This document shows, in pieces, positions 36,158-50,837 of a DNA stretch of 64,000 nt (positions are counted from its first letter, which is position 1; each line of letters starts with the position of its first letter). The DNA is from Tyto alba (lineage: Eukaryota; Chordata; Aves; Strigiformes; Tytonidae). A model generated the notes under the pieces. The model worked only from the letters and a program-made list of their open reading frames with translations. It was not told the origin of the DNA and made no database searches. Made by a program: the position numbers and the translations under genes. The stretch spans positions 13,085,387 through 13,149,386 of the forward strand of contig NW_024881321.1 of NCBI RefSeq assembly GCF_018691265.1. The letters are read 5' to 3'.

Positions 36158-37951
36158 CTTAGTAAATCTGGGCACTTACAGAAATGCAAAACCTCAGGGC
36201 AACTACAGGACCACACCAGTTACTTCACACTTCAGAACTGCCTTTAAATCAACTAAAACTGGGGTAGAAGCTGTTATGAATTTGTTTATAGCTGTTTTAC
36301 AGGCATATTTCACAGCTTTGCAGGGGAAATACACAACTTTCTCATTCTGACAAGAAATAAGTGACATTCCATATGAAAAATGTAAATCTACTGAATATTT
36401 ATTTTGCTTATGCTATATATTGTTTCTGATATCAGACTATAGCTAAAATTGTTATATTAACACATAGCATGGTGTCCTGGGTTGAGAATCTTCTTCAGAA
36501 AACCACACAAAATTCTCCAGAATCATTAACTGAGCTTTGAGATCATTATTTGTTTCCTATAATTTTGAATTCTACTCAGCTTCATGATAACAGATGCATG
36601 CAAAATTAAGAACGTTAACTATGTAGCATAATGTGGTACTGATTTTTCTTCCTTCCAGTTTTAGTGAGGAAATGCACATTCCTTCCTTAAATAAAAATAA
36701 AAATATAATTTAGTATGTTTTAAGACATATCCTGGTTACTGGTAGTCATATTCCATGCCATAGACTTCTGCTCTATGAGCTACACAGGGTAACATCGTAT
36801 TTACATCAAGGTCTTTTTTCAAAGTGTTACTTGAGAGCAGTATCTTTCAGATTAGAGCAAATATTCAGGGTAATCATGGGTGTACCTTGTTGTTGTTTTT
36901 TTTTTTTTTTTTTTTTTTTTATGAAGAAGATTTGCTTGTTTCATACTGGTTCATCCTTTCTTGTGCAAAAGTATGGATCAAAACAAGAATCGTCATCCAT
37001 ATTCTTCAACTGAAATCAGTGAGAATTACATCAATAGTTTTAATGGGATGAGATCAGGATCAATACCTGGATGATATTTGCACTATTATTTTTTTTTTTC
37101 TGGAATATGCTCAAATATTGCAGTTCCTAACCCAAAATAAATGTACTGTATTCATTGGGGCACAACAGAATTCTATCAGTAAAAGCTAAAAACGTTAAGA
37201 GGACAGACTATCATAAACATTAAGCTAAAAAAATCACAGGCAGCGGTTCACTTGTCACCTACAAATCCACAGCTTCTGAAATGGTAGAGGTTTATCTGAC
37301 ACACACAAAACTTGGATTTGATTCCCAAATACTTCATGGCAGAATCTCAAAAAGCCATTTTCAGGCAATCCAACAAGACATATAATGAGGAAATGGCAAC
37401 AGATTTCTATACTGTTGAGTATATTTACATAGTGTTTGGAAAGGTAACAGATACCTGACGGGAAAATAAAAAGAAATACAGTGGTAAAGTAAAACAAAAG
37501 AAATGAAAAAGAAAAAGCCTGATAGCATATACTTTTTAATCTGATGGCAAAGGAGACTTGAATGCTGAATTTCCAGACACAACAGCATAGTCCCAGTAAA
37601 TGCCAATATTAGTACAAATTCCCTGATAGCAAAAAGGTTTTTGAATGTACAGAATATTGTTTGAATCTCCTCTTAGTTATGCCTCAGTAGAAGAAAATGT
37701 GTAGAAACATACTGCAGATCAAAAATCTAAACAATTATATTCTTTATTAATTAATTCTAAAATTATATTTTACCACTGTCCCTGCAGTATGTATTTCAAA
37801 GCTATATTACCAACATTTTAATATGTTAACTTCAGTGCAGTCACCTTTTGGTGACTGTTTAATTATTACTACAACAAGAAGCCTCTGCCTTTCTTCATCC
37901 CTTTGGCAAAAATAATATTCCATTTTTTTTTTTAAAAATTTTTTTATTTAG
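36158..37951. other. Unique AT-rich non-coding DNA
   Basis: It has a poly-T tract at 36896-36920 and shorter T runs near 37087 and 37923. No gene or transposon is recognised. The final bases (tttttttatttag) form the acceptor-like signal for 37952. Confidence 0.55.
36896..36920. repeat. Poly-T tract (T25)
   Basis: An uninterrupted T homopolymer preceded by TTG units. Confidence 0.95.
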
Positions 37952-38050
37952 GCATTTACCCTTCAAAGAGGTAACATAGAGCATGATCCCAATACATTTA
38001 TTAAAAGGAAACTTGACTTTTTGAAGTACATCATTGACCAAGGGGATTTG
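37952..38050 (+). other. Candidate 99-nt phase-0 exon, gene unknown
   Basis: Seen: a T-rich tract ending TTTAG precedes 37952 and a donor 'gtaaga' follows at 38051. The 99-nt segment is open only in frame 0. It begins AFTLQRGNIEHDPNTFIK and ends KLDFLKYIIDQGDL, a mixed charged and hydrophobic peptide with helical character. Both borders are phase 0, matching 14831-14878, 55133-55144 and 57505 onward. Inference: a possible internal coding exon of a plus-strand host gene. No family is recognised, and the frame continues another 12 codons past the donor, so an accidental open frame is possible. Confidence 0.28.
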
Positions 38051-39504
38051 GTAAGATATATCAAAAGGAATTATAAATCACATCAATGATAATATTTAAA
38101 AGCCTCCATATATTTACTTATGTATTTACCTTTATGCTAGAGTTACAACTAACGCTATGTTGAAGCTTCTTTTAAAATCTAAAAAGGATGTTGTATACTG
38201 AATACTGCAGTCTCCTGAATTTGTTAAAATGTATTAAAATTAACACTAGCATTTCATTTCTGTTCCATTTCCCTTCTGGGCAACATGCATTTTCCCTTAC
38301 TGTGAAGCACGCAAGATCTATTGTACTGACAGTCATCTACATTTTATATGTGAATTAGGAAGCCACTTTGTCATTGGGTGATCCAGCAAATATTCTTTTA
38401 CTCCACACAAGTCTTCTCTAAATTAGTATTTCACAGGCCTATATTAAAATAAAAAATTGCTCTAAAATTGTTTTAAAATAACAAGGACAATTATTGAGGT
38501 GGGAGTTGTTTGGTTTGTTTTTTTTTTTTTTTTTTTTTTTTGTTTTTTTTTTTTTTGTTTTTTTTTTGTTTTTTTTTTTTTCACTCAAATCCAACTGCTG
38601 ATTTTAGTCAAAGTTCTGGTTTTATGACTACAGAGACTCTGCTAAGTGATTAGGACCATACCTAGCAAAGTATTTAATATTTATGTTTGGAATGTATGAG
38701 GAGATCTACTGATCCCAGTAAACTACAGGAATCAATCTATTAGAATCATTTTTTTAAAAATCTAGCACATTTTACTACCCTCAAAAGTAGTGAAAGAATG
38801 ATGATGCTCCCTCTCCCATGTATATATGCCTAATTTTTCCTGGTTTGTTCCTTTCTATCACCTATGATAGGAAGCAAACTAATAGGAGGAATTATGAATT
38901 AGTATGAGGCTGGCTATTTTAAATAACAGTTTGCTGTTTTTAAGTTTCTGGTCTTTACTCCTCTATTTCATTCCTTCTCCTAAATTCTGAAATCCAAATG
39001 GTAAAGCCATTAATTTTATTAGAAATCTTACAGGAAAAGTGGGCAAACTATCCCCTGGAAAATATGAAAGAAAATAGCACAAAAGCTTACTCCCCAACAC
39101 ACATACATACAAATCTCTATAATCAAATATCTGTATACATACAGAATACCTTTTATCAAACCAAATGGAGCTGAGCAGTCAATAAGCATATTCTAATCTG
39201 AAACCATTCAAAGATACATTTCTAATTCAATTTTAAAAATATAATTTAATGAGTTTTCATTTAGATATAAATATTATTTTAACAACTCACAGATTGTTAT
39301 TTTATTAAACACAAATAACAATTATTTATGCACTTTTGTGATTGTTCAAGACATACTGCAACATTGCAGCTGAATAAATAAGAGATCATATAATTATTTT
39401 GCCATAACAACTTGTCAATCTCAGATTTATGCCATGATATTGCACCATCAGGACTCAGTTTTGTCTCTTATTTATGTTACATCACAATGAAACATGGAAA
39501 ATCC
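38051..39504. other. Unique AT-rich DNA with a T/G tract
   Basis: The tract at 38509-38581 is the only repeat seen. No gene is recognised. Confidence 0.6.
38509..38581. repeat. Poly-T tract with periodic G interruptions
   Basis: About 70 nt of T in blocks of 10-24, separated by single G residues. Confidence 0.95.
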
Positions 39505-40509
39505 ATGCAAGGTTTAAAATTAAAGTGATGAGTGGTGTCCCTCAGGGGTCTGTATTAAGTCCAGTGCGGTTTAATATCTTAATCAGTGACATAGACAGTG
39601 GAATTGAGTGCACCCTCATCAAGTTGACAGATGACACCAAGCTGAGTGGTGTGAATGACATGCCTGAGGGATGGGATGTCATCCAGAGGGACCTGGACAA
39701 GATTGAGAAGTAAGGCCATGTGAATCTCATGAGGTTCAACAAGGCCATGTGCAAGGTCCTGCATGTGGGTCAGGGCAACCCTCAGCATCAATACAGGCTG
39801 GGGGATGAAGATTGAGAGCAGCTCTGTGGAGAAGGACCTGCGGTACTAGTAGATGAAAAGCTGTACATGAGACAGCAGTGTGTGCTCGCAGCCCAGAAAG
39901 CCAATCATATGCTGAGCTGCATCAAAAGAGGCATGGCCAGCAGGTCGAGGGAGGTGATTCTGCCTCTGTACTCCACTCTGGTGAGACCTGACCTGGAGTA
40001 CTGTGTCCAGCTCTGAAGACCTCAGTACAAGACATGGACCTGTTGGAGCATGTCCAGAGGAGGGCCACAAAAATGATCAGAGGAATGGAACACCTCTCCT
40101 ATGAGGACAAGCTGAGAGAGTTGGTGTTGTTCAGCCTGGAGAAGAGAAGACTCCAGGGAAACCTTATTGCGGCCTTTCAGTACTTAAAGGGAACTTATAA
40201 GAAAGATGGGGACAGACCTTTTAGTAGGGCCTGTTTTGATAGGACAAGGGGTAATGGTTTTAAACTGAAAGAGAGTAGATTCAGGCTAGATGTAAAGAAG
40301 AAATTTTTTATACAATGACAGTGGTGAAACACTGGAACAGATTGCCCAGAGAGGTTATAGATGCCCCATCCCCGGAAACACTCAAGGTCCGGTTAGATGG
40401 GGCTCTGAGCAATCTGATTTAGTTGATGTCCCTCCTTATTGCAGGGGGGTTGGACTAGATGACCTTTAATGGTCCCTTCCAATCCAAACCATTCTATGAT
40501 TCTGTGATT
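39505..40509 (+). mobile_element. CR1 LINE, 5'-truncated, with 3' end
   Basis: It covers the C-terminal half of CR1 ORF2 and the 3' UTR. Blocks in order are [18 protein letters not shown] (reverse-transcriptase core), a decayed catalytic box now TDDTKLSG (39630-39638; FADDT in active elements), [10 protein letters not shown], and [15 protein letters not shown]. These are followed by [55 protein letters not shown] and [18 protein letters not shown]. It ends in the family tail ATTCTATGATTCTGTGATT (40491-40509). In-frame stops (for example after IEK at 39713) and frameshifts show it is dead. It is the best-preserved LINE here and strong evidence for an avian or close sauropsid genome. Confidence 0.95.
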
Positions 40510-43500
40510 ATGTTCTCACTCTGCTTTAATCCAATTTAATTTATTTTCATTTCTATTTTTGCCCAGAGTGACAGGTCCCTTTTATTTGCACCCAACTCTT
40601 TTCTAAATCTGGGACACAGACACGGTTAATGGAGGTTTAGCCTACGAAGACAGTAGTGAAGACCAATGCTTGGCTAGCAGGTTCCACTACAATAATTGCA
40701 ACAATATTGTTGTCAACCGTGTTCTGATCTCACCCTAACCCTAGAATAGGTAAGGAGATACCCCAGAGAAAACTAATTTGGGGTTGAGATAAATGTAAGT
40801 AATTCTGACCACAAGTGTGAAAGTCCCAAGAGTGGATCATAGGGCCTTCAGTGCTCGTATCTGGGCTGCAGGTTGAAATAGTACAGCCTTGAATCATTTA
40901 TAGAGAAAAAGTCATAAACTGCAAACCCAGGAAAATGTGAGGAATGCATTTCTCCAATATCCTCAGGCACTGGCTCTTTGCACGATTTTACATATGCTGC
41001 TTGTTATGATGATATTGATTAGTAAGTCAACAGAAGCTTTCACAAGGGACTGCAGATCTCTTTACTACTGCTCTGTAATATTAAAATGTCATTACTGAGT
41101 CACCAACTTTTTGCCCCTGCTGTAATGTTATTCTCTGATGATTGCCAGACTGAGCTGAAATTTGAAACTGTCACCCACAGACTTGTAGAAGTGATTCAAC
41201 TTCACTTATAAGGAAAGAGAAATTAAATATTCATCCCTGGACTGCATTTCAGGTTCAAACTGACTGAAGTTCCTCAAGGCAAAATGTACTTAAGTCACAG
41301 AAGATTTTTTTCAGTTTTAAAAATTCAGGATGTCTATTTATCAGGGCTTGACAGTCAAATAATCATTTATCTGGAACTTCTGTACACAGATATTCTTTTC
41401 CCTGCTTTACAGTATGCTTTTAATTATTTTGGCTAGATAAATTCTTTTGCCATCATGGATTACTTTTAGCACACCGAACATCCAGATTGATCCCCTCAAC
41501 ATGTAGCTGTTCAGATAAAATTATAATAAATTGTGGAAGAGCTTAAGATTGGACCATCTGAACTTCCTCTCAGTGGTGAGCATTTCCATAGGTAGCAGCA
41601 TTTGAAATTAAGGCAAATTACTTTTGCAAATAAGTGATTACAGTAATGACCAAGTCCAGTTAAATCTTCAGATGGATGTAATGTCTCGAGACTTAACTCA
41701 ACTTTCAATTTATAGATTCACTTCAGGGTTTATCCACTCTGGAACCAAAAAGGTCTGAGTAAATAAAGATAAAATGTTAAATTCCCTCCTAGACAGGATT
41801 TTATCTGAATATAAAATTCGCTGATCCAGAACAGAGAAGAAAAGGATTCTTCTTCAGAAGGGAAAACTGGGGAGGGGGGCAGTTGCAGCCAAATTAATGG
41901 AACATGGCCCACAGGCTTGAGATTTGGTTAATTTACAGAGCTCAGTTGAGGAAACCTTATTTTGTTTAGCGTTTGCTTGCTTTATTCTCATTGTTCTTGC
42001 TATAACACTGGGAATCTAGCATAGGATTTGGTAATTTTTAATTACATATTACCAAATTCTACTCAGAGATATGTCATATTTTGTCAGTGTCCCAAAGACA
42101 TATGTACTCACACAGCTAGAGAGTGAGCAGATACTGCAGGTACCAACATGGGCAAAGACATCAGGAGACTTAGTAAGATGCTAAATTCCAGGCAGCCTCA
42201 GACTAGCCTTATCAAGGCAACAGAACAGAGGGGAGACAGAGGGAACTGGGAAAACACTTAGTTCATGGATGTCCCCCCATGACCACTCTCAAATGACACT
42301 GAGAAATAAGTAAAAATTATAATATTTATTATCTTCCTTCCTGTCACTACTGTCATCATGTAGTCAAAATGCTAATATGCAAATACAAGTTTCATAGAAT
42401 TGTGAAATCAGAAAAATAAAAACATATGTGACACAAAAGCAAATAAAAGTGCAAATGTTTATACATTCATGTGTTTTTCTAAAAATTACAACCATCTTAG
42501 ATTTCAAACTTCTTATGTGTAGAAGGGTTTTCCTCTTTAAAATTAATTAGTATAGCATTTTTTCTCTCTGTGTAAGATAATTTTATGTTGTATATTAAAG
42601 ATACTTCTGGACATATTTTATGGGGTTCCTCCTTGTTTTACCACAGATAAGGTGTAAAGGTTGAGGCAGGATATAAAATAATTGCCTGTAGAAAGTCAAT
42701 AGCAGTGTAAACATATTTTTTGAAAGTCAGCAAAGTATATGACACATATTCAAGGTTCAGGCTGGTACTGGATTTAAATAAGAACCACTGGCTATAGTGA
42801 ATAGTTGTTGCCTTTAGTGAGTACTGGCCTTTTTATCTCTCAAGTAAAATCCTAATCTTGAATTAAAAAATAATAAAATGTCAAGAACACATCAGCCAAT
42901 AGCCTGATTCAAGCACAAACTCTAACACTTGGTTTGGAACTTCTGACTTAAGCAATGAGATATTTCTTGTAATATTAAAGCATGGATTTTCAGTTTCTCT
43001 TGTTTGGCCAAGAAGACTAAGAAAAGCACTGAAACCTAATCTAGGAGTCTTTGAGTCAGCTTGCTATGTATAAAGGGATTTTACTTCATTTTTTAATGAA
43101 GGACTGAGTATGATTACATAGCATTCCATTCACAGGTAGAGTTTCAACCCAGTAAGACAGAATAATCAGCAAGACTTTTCTTCTAGATTACATTCTCTTT
43201 TTTACAGGAATTTCCAACTTCTATTAAATTAATGATCTGCTTTGTCTTTGATCCATAGTGTACATATGAGTTCTGCTTTTCCAAGATTTTAAAATACCAC
43301 ACAGACTTGTGTTTAAATCTGTGACATACGTGCTTATCTTCCTCATATGAAATAACAGTATTTCTCTACTTAGGCTTCTCATCTTTATGAAAGAAATTCT
43401 TGGCCTCATGCTTTTCCTCCCAGTGCAAAGTCCTGTGTAGGAAAATTACTTCTAGATTAAACTTGGCTTCTTCCTAAGCAGGTGTCAGAACCAAATTACT

Positions 43501-44164
43501 AATTGTAGAAAACACATGTTTTATCTCTGCTTCTTTTTGATGAACAGCACTTCTAGAAATAATTAATTATTCTTTAATTATGTTTACCAGAAGTATATGT
43601 GAAAACTATAATCTTCCAGGGATGAATGCTGGGAAAGAAATTTTAATCAATGCTGTTGATGCACAGAATGTAATACTAAAACTTATCTGTCATCAGAGAT
43701 AATTTTTTTTCTATTATTTTATACTCATAACAAAAACAAAGAAATTGTTCATGGTTCATCATGGATCAAAATTCCTACTTAAAAAGAAACTAGTTGAAGA
43801 TGATATGAGTATCAGTAATGTCATTGAATTCTTTATCCCCTGGCATCATGAACTGTCCCTGAGTAATGGCTAAAGCTTTGTCCCTAAATCATTACTACAT
43901 TCTTTTAGACTGTGTGTGTACCTGAAATCTCAACAGTTTTTTCACCTTCAAAGTGAAATAATAAAAGCAACTTCTAGCTATTAAATGCCAATTTCAAATG
44001 CCAGACAAATTAAATCTCTCATTCTGGGACTAGGTCTGAAGTATCTAAAGATAGGTACTTGGAAGAAATATTACTTGTTTATCATGCCACTACTTATAAT
44101 TTCCCTCAAATTGATTCTGAGAGATTCAGCACAGGACAGTACTATACCACGCAAGAAGGAAGAG
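40510..44164. other. Unique AT-rich non-coding DNA
   Basis: No repeat family, exon or RNA gene is recognised across about 3.6 kb. Confidence 0.55.
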
Positions 44165-44192
44165 AAAAAAAAAAAAAAAAAAAAAAAAAAAA
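44165..44192. repeat. Poly-A tract (A28)
   Basis: An uninterrupted A homopolymer after AGAGA, with no retroposon body upstream. Confidence 0.95.
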
Positions 44193-47100
44193 GAAATAAA
44201 AACAGTTATGAAAGGATTATAATTTCATAAAACATAAAGTGATTCAGCATTTCTGAATTTCATAGTTTTTCAAAATGGACACACTTTCCTCAATTTACAG
44301 AAACATGTTCTATTTCCAATCCTTTAGAAGCCTCATAAAAAATAGTGTTCAAACACAATGGTGAAGAAAGCTGGATACCTAGGTATTATAAAGACACAAT
44401 TTATCAACGTTTTACATAATAAGCATATCTTTCTCATATTTACAACAGCGTTAAACTAAATTTTTAATGTCTCAACAAGTTACAAAAAATTAGGAAAGAG
44501 AAAGGATCATTTTTATTTGAAGTTTATATCAATGTCTTTTTTTTTTTTCATTTAAGTTAAACTAGATCAGGTAAAAAAATATATCACCCTTGATAAAAGC
44601 ATTATTATACCTTTTTGGATGGTTCTATTTTATCTCTCGGTATACTTCATGCTCAGAATAAATTGAGAATTTTTTTTTTTTTTTTATGGGGGCAATTTAA
44701 TACATGTGCTGCCATTTTACAGATCTGTAAATCAAAAAAGAAATTAATGAACATATGTATTCTCTGCTTTGTCAGATATGTTACAGCACTTTTATTAGTT
44801 TAAAGTGATAATTTATTACATAAAGAGAGAATCATCTGACTTGACTTCAGAATTCTTAAAAGCTACATATTTAACAGTGGTCATATGAGTGTCCTTTAAT
44901 GTGTAGAATCAGAGAATAGTACAGAGGTGTCTTAAATAGTCATCTAAAAGATTGGAAGAGTTATGCTATCATGGAGCCCATGTCCTTTCACTTAGTACAA
45001 ATATGGTTGAGTATGTCTTGTTCCGTGGATGACAGCTAAATTTAAGAATTCTAATGTAAATCAAACTATTCCACGGTGAATAAAACATTTTTCTTAATGC
45101 AACATATTTTTTTTTCAAATGTTATAAATGTGACAAAAAAAGTATAGATTTCCAGCTGACTCAGATAGGTAATGTAATTTTCTGAAATACCCAAAACTAA
45201 TGAAAAAGTAACACAACCTCCTTTGCTTGTACAAAAATGTCACTGTTTTACCTTAAGAAAAAAATACCACTGAAATCAGTTATGCTATTGAAATTAGTAT
45301 AATGGATTTTAAAAAAAGGGCAAAACAAAGTATGTATGGAATCATATGGACTCATCTACACAGATGAGAGTTACATGAAAACTTACAGAAGCCATACACC
45401 AATTCTTTAGTTCAAAATCATATTGACCATCCTAAACAAGGTCTGTTTGGTTTTATGTATTATTTTTTATATTTTTTTTTTTAGCATTACAATAAATAAT
45501 GTATGAATTCACATTAGAACTTGAAAACAAAAAGGTACTTGACATATCTATAAAACCACATTTTTCCACTAGGACTGGACAGAGCTGTGATTTGAATGGG
45601 AAAGAAGAGGCTTTCTCTTTTTTGGAATGTTGTGGAAAGATCACACTTAATGAAAACAAGCAAGAGTCAGCTTCGTGCAAAAAAGCAATAGATGAGGACT
45701 AATAAACTAGCTAAATTCCCTAAACCCTGATAATGAATCACCTTTTACCTAAGCAAATTATTCTATAGCAGAAAGAAGATATCTTATACATGGATTTTCC
45801 TAAATTCCTGCATACAAACTGTTATGAGATTACAAATCTGCGTGTGTGACTTTGGTATTAGAAGGAACATTTTCTGAGAGGTTTTGTTTAAAATTGCTTA
45901 ATTACTTCAAAAGAAATGGAGTAGATTTTCCAGTCCAGTGACAGTTTCATATTAGTAGTTAACCATCAAGCAAGCTACATTATTATGGTCCCCACATCTT
46001 TTATTCATCTGCCAGACCATATATTACAATAAAGCTGAAACTTGTAATACCCAATATCAAATACAGATCAGTATAGCTTGATTCAATAAAAAACATGCCA
46101 GAACAAAAATCTAAAAACTTATTGAAATAAGTTTCCTGGAATGTGTACTTAGTCTGACAAAAGAAAATTCATGCATACAAACAGAACTAAAATACAAAGC
46201 TGAATATATATCTGTTTATTCTTAAGAAATTTTCGCAACAACTGAACCAACAAAAAACAAATAGGAGCTAGAAGAATGGTGCATTTCATTATTTGAATGA
46301 TCTAAAAGATTCTTGATGGTTAATTAAGGTGACAGAAACATATCTTCAGTTTCTTGAAGTTCACCAATTCCTCACTCACAAAACTACTGTATAATGACTA
46401 TTTTCTACTACGATTAGCACTGCAATTATGGGCACTATTTAGAATCCATGCTAAAGAGAGACAGTAGGACAAAGCAATTGATGCAATAGTCTAATTATTA
46501 TCAGTGACATTTCAGAGAAGCAATCTGCTCATACCGGTAGATTTGACAAAACTTGAACCTCTCAAAAGTATAAAAGTTTGCACATACTAAAAATACAGTA
46601 GGATTCTTGTTTTTGTATTGAAATGACAAGTGACACTGTATGCATGTATGCAGTGTAGAGTGCAACTAACATCTACAGTATTTTCCCCAAAATCAGTAGC
46701 TCAGATTGTGGTTTATTAGGTTTTGACTTAGAGCATGAAGACATTATTGCACAGCACATGTTGATAACAGAATTATTACTGGTTTGGTGTCTAAAAGCCA
46801 CTATGCACATGATATTCAGACATATTCACAAAAGGGAAAGTACAGTACAGTAAGTAAAGAACAGAATTAGAACCTTCTCATCAGAAGAACCTCTTTTCCA
46901 TTCTTCATCTTTCCACATCTCCCTCATCCCCTTCTTTTCTATTTCAGATGGGTACATGCACCCTACACTCTTACTGGTACAATAGGGCTTAGTTAGGGCT
47001 GAGGCACATGATCAAACAAATGAGGTTTTACAAACACTGGTGAGTCAACCTATCTGTGTGGCAAGTATCCATGTGCATGTTCTTAGCCCCAGTAAATGTA

Positions 47101-49745
47101 GGTACATCCATGCATTTAACATTCATTGTCAGTTACTGCAGTGCAATTGATGCATGATGACGTGTTCTGGCTGTAGTAGTAGTTTTATTCTGCATCTAGG
47201 TTAATTATTCTCATTGTTCATTTCCAATGGGTTCTGCAGTAAAGGGAATTTTTTTACTGCAAGTAGATGATGATGAAAACTCCACTATAAAGTTCTTTGC
47301 CTCACCTACAATAGGTGACATATATATCAGCACTTGTGAACCTAAGTATCACAAGATAACAAAATATTAATATCATTTGGACCTGATAAGTGTGTTACAG
47401 TATCATCTTTCTCTTAGAATGTTATGTTCCTCCATAAACTTACACAAGAACTATCAGCAACCAGGATTATAATATCAACTATAGAAAATATTACTATAGT
47501 ACATGTTTCTATCTTGTTTTCCATAAATATATGTTACTCTCAATCAGTAATTTAATTAAAAAAAAAAAAAAAAAAGAAAATAATTTTTTTCTCTTGGCTC
47601 TCTAAACAAAGTAAAATTCTCCCTTTCTAGTTTGAATTTTGTACAAGTCAAAACAATGGGACTTTTTTTCTTTTTTTCCCCACAGAGAAATATTACTCTG
47701 ACATTTAGCTTTTAAAAAATGAGAGACAAATTACACTGTCATCTACCTGGACATTGATAATGGCATGGGTGAACTGTCTATGAAATTTAAACTACATCTT
47801 AATGTACAACATATTTTGCTGTCAACTCAGTTTAGACATCTACAGTATCTTAAACAGCAATCATATCATTTTGCAACCCCAGTAAAAGAGATATGCAAAA
47901 TATTGTCAGTTTTGGCACCAGAAACATGTCAATATGAGTAAATACGACTACTATACTATTTTTTCTTGAAGTTTCTGATTTTTTTTTTTTTCCTGGAAAT
48001 TTACGTGGACTTTTTTATTATCTTTTTGCTTGTAGTGACAGATATATAGATGGGAATCAAATTATCTGGGATATCTTAAATTCAGGGATTGTGTATGAAA
48101 AATAAATTGTTCTTTTTTTCAGTACTGTTGTCCCTAAAGTTTTGTTTAAAATTAAGCTTCACATACATTACACGGTAATTTTAAAAGCATTGATATATTT
48201 TCTCTGTAGCCCTTTTATATTCAAGGATACCTGTTCCACTACCTGGATGTCTTTTACATAACTTTGCTTTCCACTAAAATTCCAATGCCCTTGCTCTTCC
48301 TTTTAGACAAAAAAAAATAAAGCCTATAGCTCCAGGTATATCAATCAAAAACAACAGAGTCAGCACTAGGTCTTATAATGAAAACCATGATTTCATAAAT
48401 CATACTCCACAGGTTGGGGTCATCTTTTAAAAATTTCTTATCAGGTGCAGCTCGAGATTTCTCAGACTCTCATTCTTCTTTCTTTAATGAAAACAATAGG
48501 AAGGATGTCAGCATACAAATGATGTGACCCTCTTTAGCTTAAAAATATCCTGAAAATGAAAAGATAATGCTTTGCTTTGTCCTTGACATTGTAGAAGTCA
48601 GGATTTCTACCTCTCCTCCCACAAAGTCCAAAATAAAAGTTTCTCACACAGCTCTATAATGAAATAATCATATGTGGACTTAATTTAATAAACTGTAGGT
48701 TTAATTTAAAGAACCCAGTGCTATGGAAGACTTTCTCTACTGCCTGTATCTAGTGTATAACAGTTTCTAATTCCATAAGTGTCTTCTGTTACTGCATGTC
48801 CTTAAGCAAACCAGGAGCCCTGTTTAAATGGAATTACATATTTTTATTACCATTAACAAGTTTCAATGCATTACTTTACATTTTAGAAACTACTGTAGTT
48901 CAGAAAAACACTAGCAAAAAATAGAGTTCTTTTTCTCTCTTTCAAGCCTAAAATATGAAAAGAGATGAGTATAGTATTCAATCTCTGTTAATAAAAATCA
49001 AATTTTTCAGACTTCACTTTTTGGACCTGATGCATTTCTGTACTTTTACGCTCACACAGCATGACATAACAACAACTTGTAAAATTCATTTTTACGTTTT
49101 TACAATGATCTAATCTAGTCCTTCATGTAAAAATTAATTTTCTCCCAGTAGAAAAAAACTAATAAAAATCAGAGGCACAAAGACCTATGGGAAGGAAAAA
49201 GAAAATAAAATGAAAAAACGCTTTTGCCAATTTCTATCTGTAGAACTGAAAGAGAAGAATCTCTCAAATAAGACAGTTTTAAAGAAGCATTGCAAACCAG
49301 CAGTAATATCTATCTCAATTAATTGCACTTGTATTGTTCTGTAAACAAAACCTGGGTCTTTATTTGCTATTGATTTATTAAAATAATAAAAAAAAAATAA
49401 TCTATGCTTATATGGGATGGATCATGATCATTTGTTCAGTTTCAGTCTTAGAGAAGGATACTGACTCTTTGGATATATCTGCACTGCTGGCTGACATGCA
49501 TCGTTAAAAGCAGACTCAGACACTGCACAGAGGGCAAAACTGCAAGACCAATCCATTCTGATCAAAGTATACTTTCTGAAATAATGTATATGTGAACTGG
49601 GATCACGTTGGCTGAACTATGTACAACCCTTTATGAAAGAACAGATATAGTCATTGGTTGTAATGAGAAATACCGAGTTGTGGATGCTGTCTGGAAAGAA
49701 GAAAGATCCTCTCTGTGATATCACAAATTAAATTCTTCTACTTAC
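44193..49745. other. Unique AT-rich non-coding DNA
   Basis: It contains poly-A at 47558-47575 and T runs near 44669 and 45472. A very strong pyrimidine tract plus CAG (about 46905-46947) looks like a splice acceptor but has no paired donor. No transposon or gene is recognised. Confidence 0.5.
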
Positions 49746-49780
49746 CGCTGACTGAAGCAATATAATTAGCACAAAACTCA
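49746..49780 (-). other. Candidate 35-nt exon on the minus strand
   Basis: On the minus strand an excellent acceptor (tttcccatctcttcatcttag) precedes the segment and a perfect donor (gtaagtag) follows it. Two of three frames are open (for example EFCANYIASVS). No partner exon or product is recognised, and the opposite orientation to the other candidates argues for chance or an antisense lncRNA. Confidence 0.2.
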
Positions 49781-50837
49781 CTAAGATGAAGAGATGGGAA
49801 ATTCCAGGAATGGTTCACAGGCAAGAAGGGTCAGTGACTCTTGAAAGGTCTTGACAACTATATTGCAAATCTGACTTAGATCAGACCTCACCCTGACCTG
49901 ACAATATCAACTCTGTAGCACCTTGCTCCTACATATAGGGATTTAGGTCACCCAGCACATCTTTGCTGCCAGCACATGTGAAATACACAATTTGAATTGC
50001 TGAAATGCTATTTGGTGTTAATCCCTCTTCTAAAGTCTATGTAGAAGTCTTTTGAGTGTGTTGCCTCGGGCAGATGTTGCTATTAACTTTATAAAGGAGT
50101 TTGAGATAATATACTGCAAAGTGAACAGTTCAGATACAAGCAGACCTTATGACTTACCAGTAAAAATAATTTGACTTTCAGAGTTCCATCACTTCATAAG
50201 TGGTAGAAATCTTGAGAAAAAAGTGTTTTGGTAGGAAGATACTATTTATGAAGATTTTATCTTTTCTACTTTGTCAGAATTTTGGAGTATATCTGTATTA
50301 AACTGCCCTGAACTCAAGGGAAGTTTCATTCGCACTGCCCATCTCTGGAGGCCTGTCCCCACTCTGTCATATATGATCCATGATTCTCCTGAACTATCAA
50401 AGTAAATGTTAAGATTAAATATATTTGAAATAAGTTTATTTCATCATTGTCTTCATTAACAACCTGTTATGAGTATCAAATAGTACTAAATACTTCCATA
50501 AACAAGGGAACAAATAAATTTTTAAGTTGTTTAATAAACTGCCAGTGACACAAACAAGCTTGGAAGCCTCCTTACAAGGGCAAGAATTGACTATGAAGAG
50601 GTGGTGATGACAGTGGTCAGCTGGTTCCTTCTGTAGATATTTTGGATGATCTCATAACTTCAATGTAAAGAAAAAATAGTGGAGCATATTCACAAACTCA
50701 GTAATTCCTATAAAGCAGCTGAAATGTCTCATCATAGTTACTGTTGAATTTACACAAATGACTGAAATCTCTTAGTGAAGGATGGAAAATGGTGAAGGTA
50801 TGTACAGAGGAACAATTGAACGGTCATGACACCATAG
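49781..50837. other. Unique AT-rich non-coding DNA
   Basis: No gene or repeat is recognised. Confidence 0.55.

Noticed and set aside
39474..40318. Reverse-transcriptase gene
   Set aside because: The reading frame is split by stops and frameshifts, and the catalytic motif is altered. It is a dead CR1 copy, not a functional gene.
46905..46947. Very strong splice-acceptor-like pyrimidine tract
   Set aside because: All three frames after it close within 10-16 codons and no good donor follows, so no exon can be supported.
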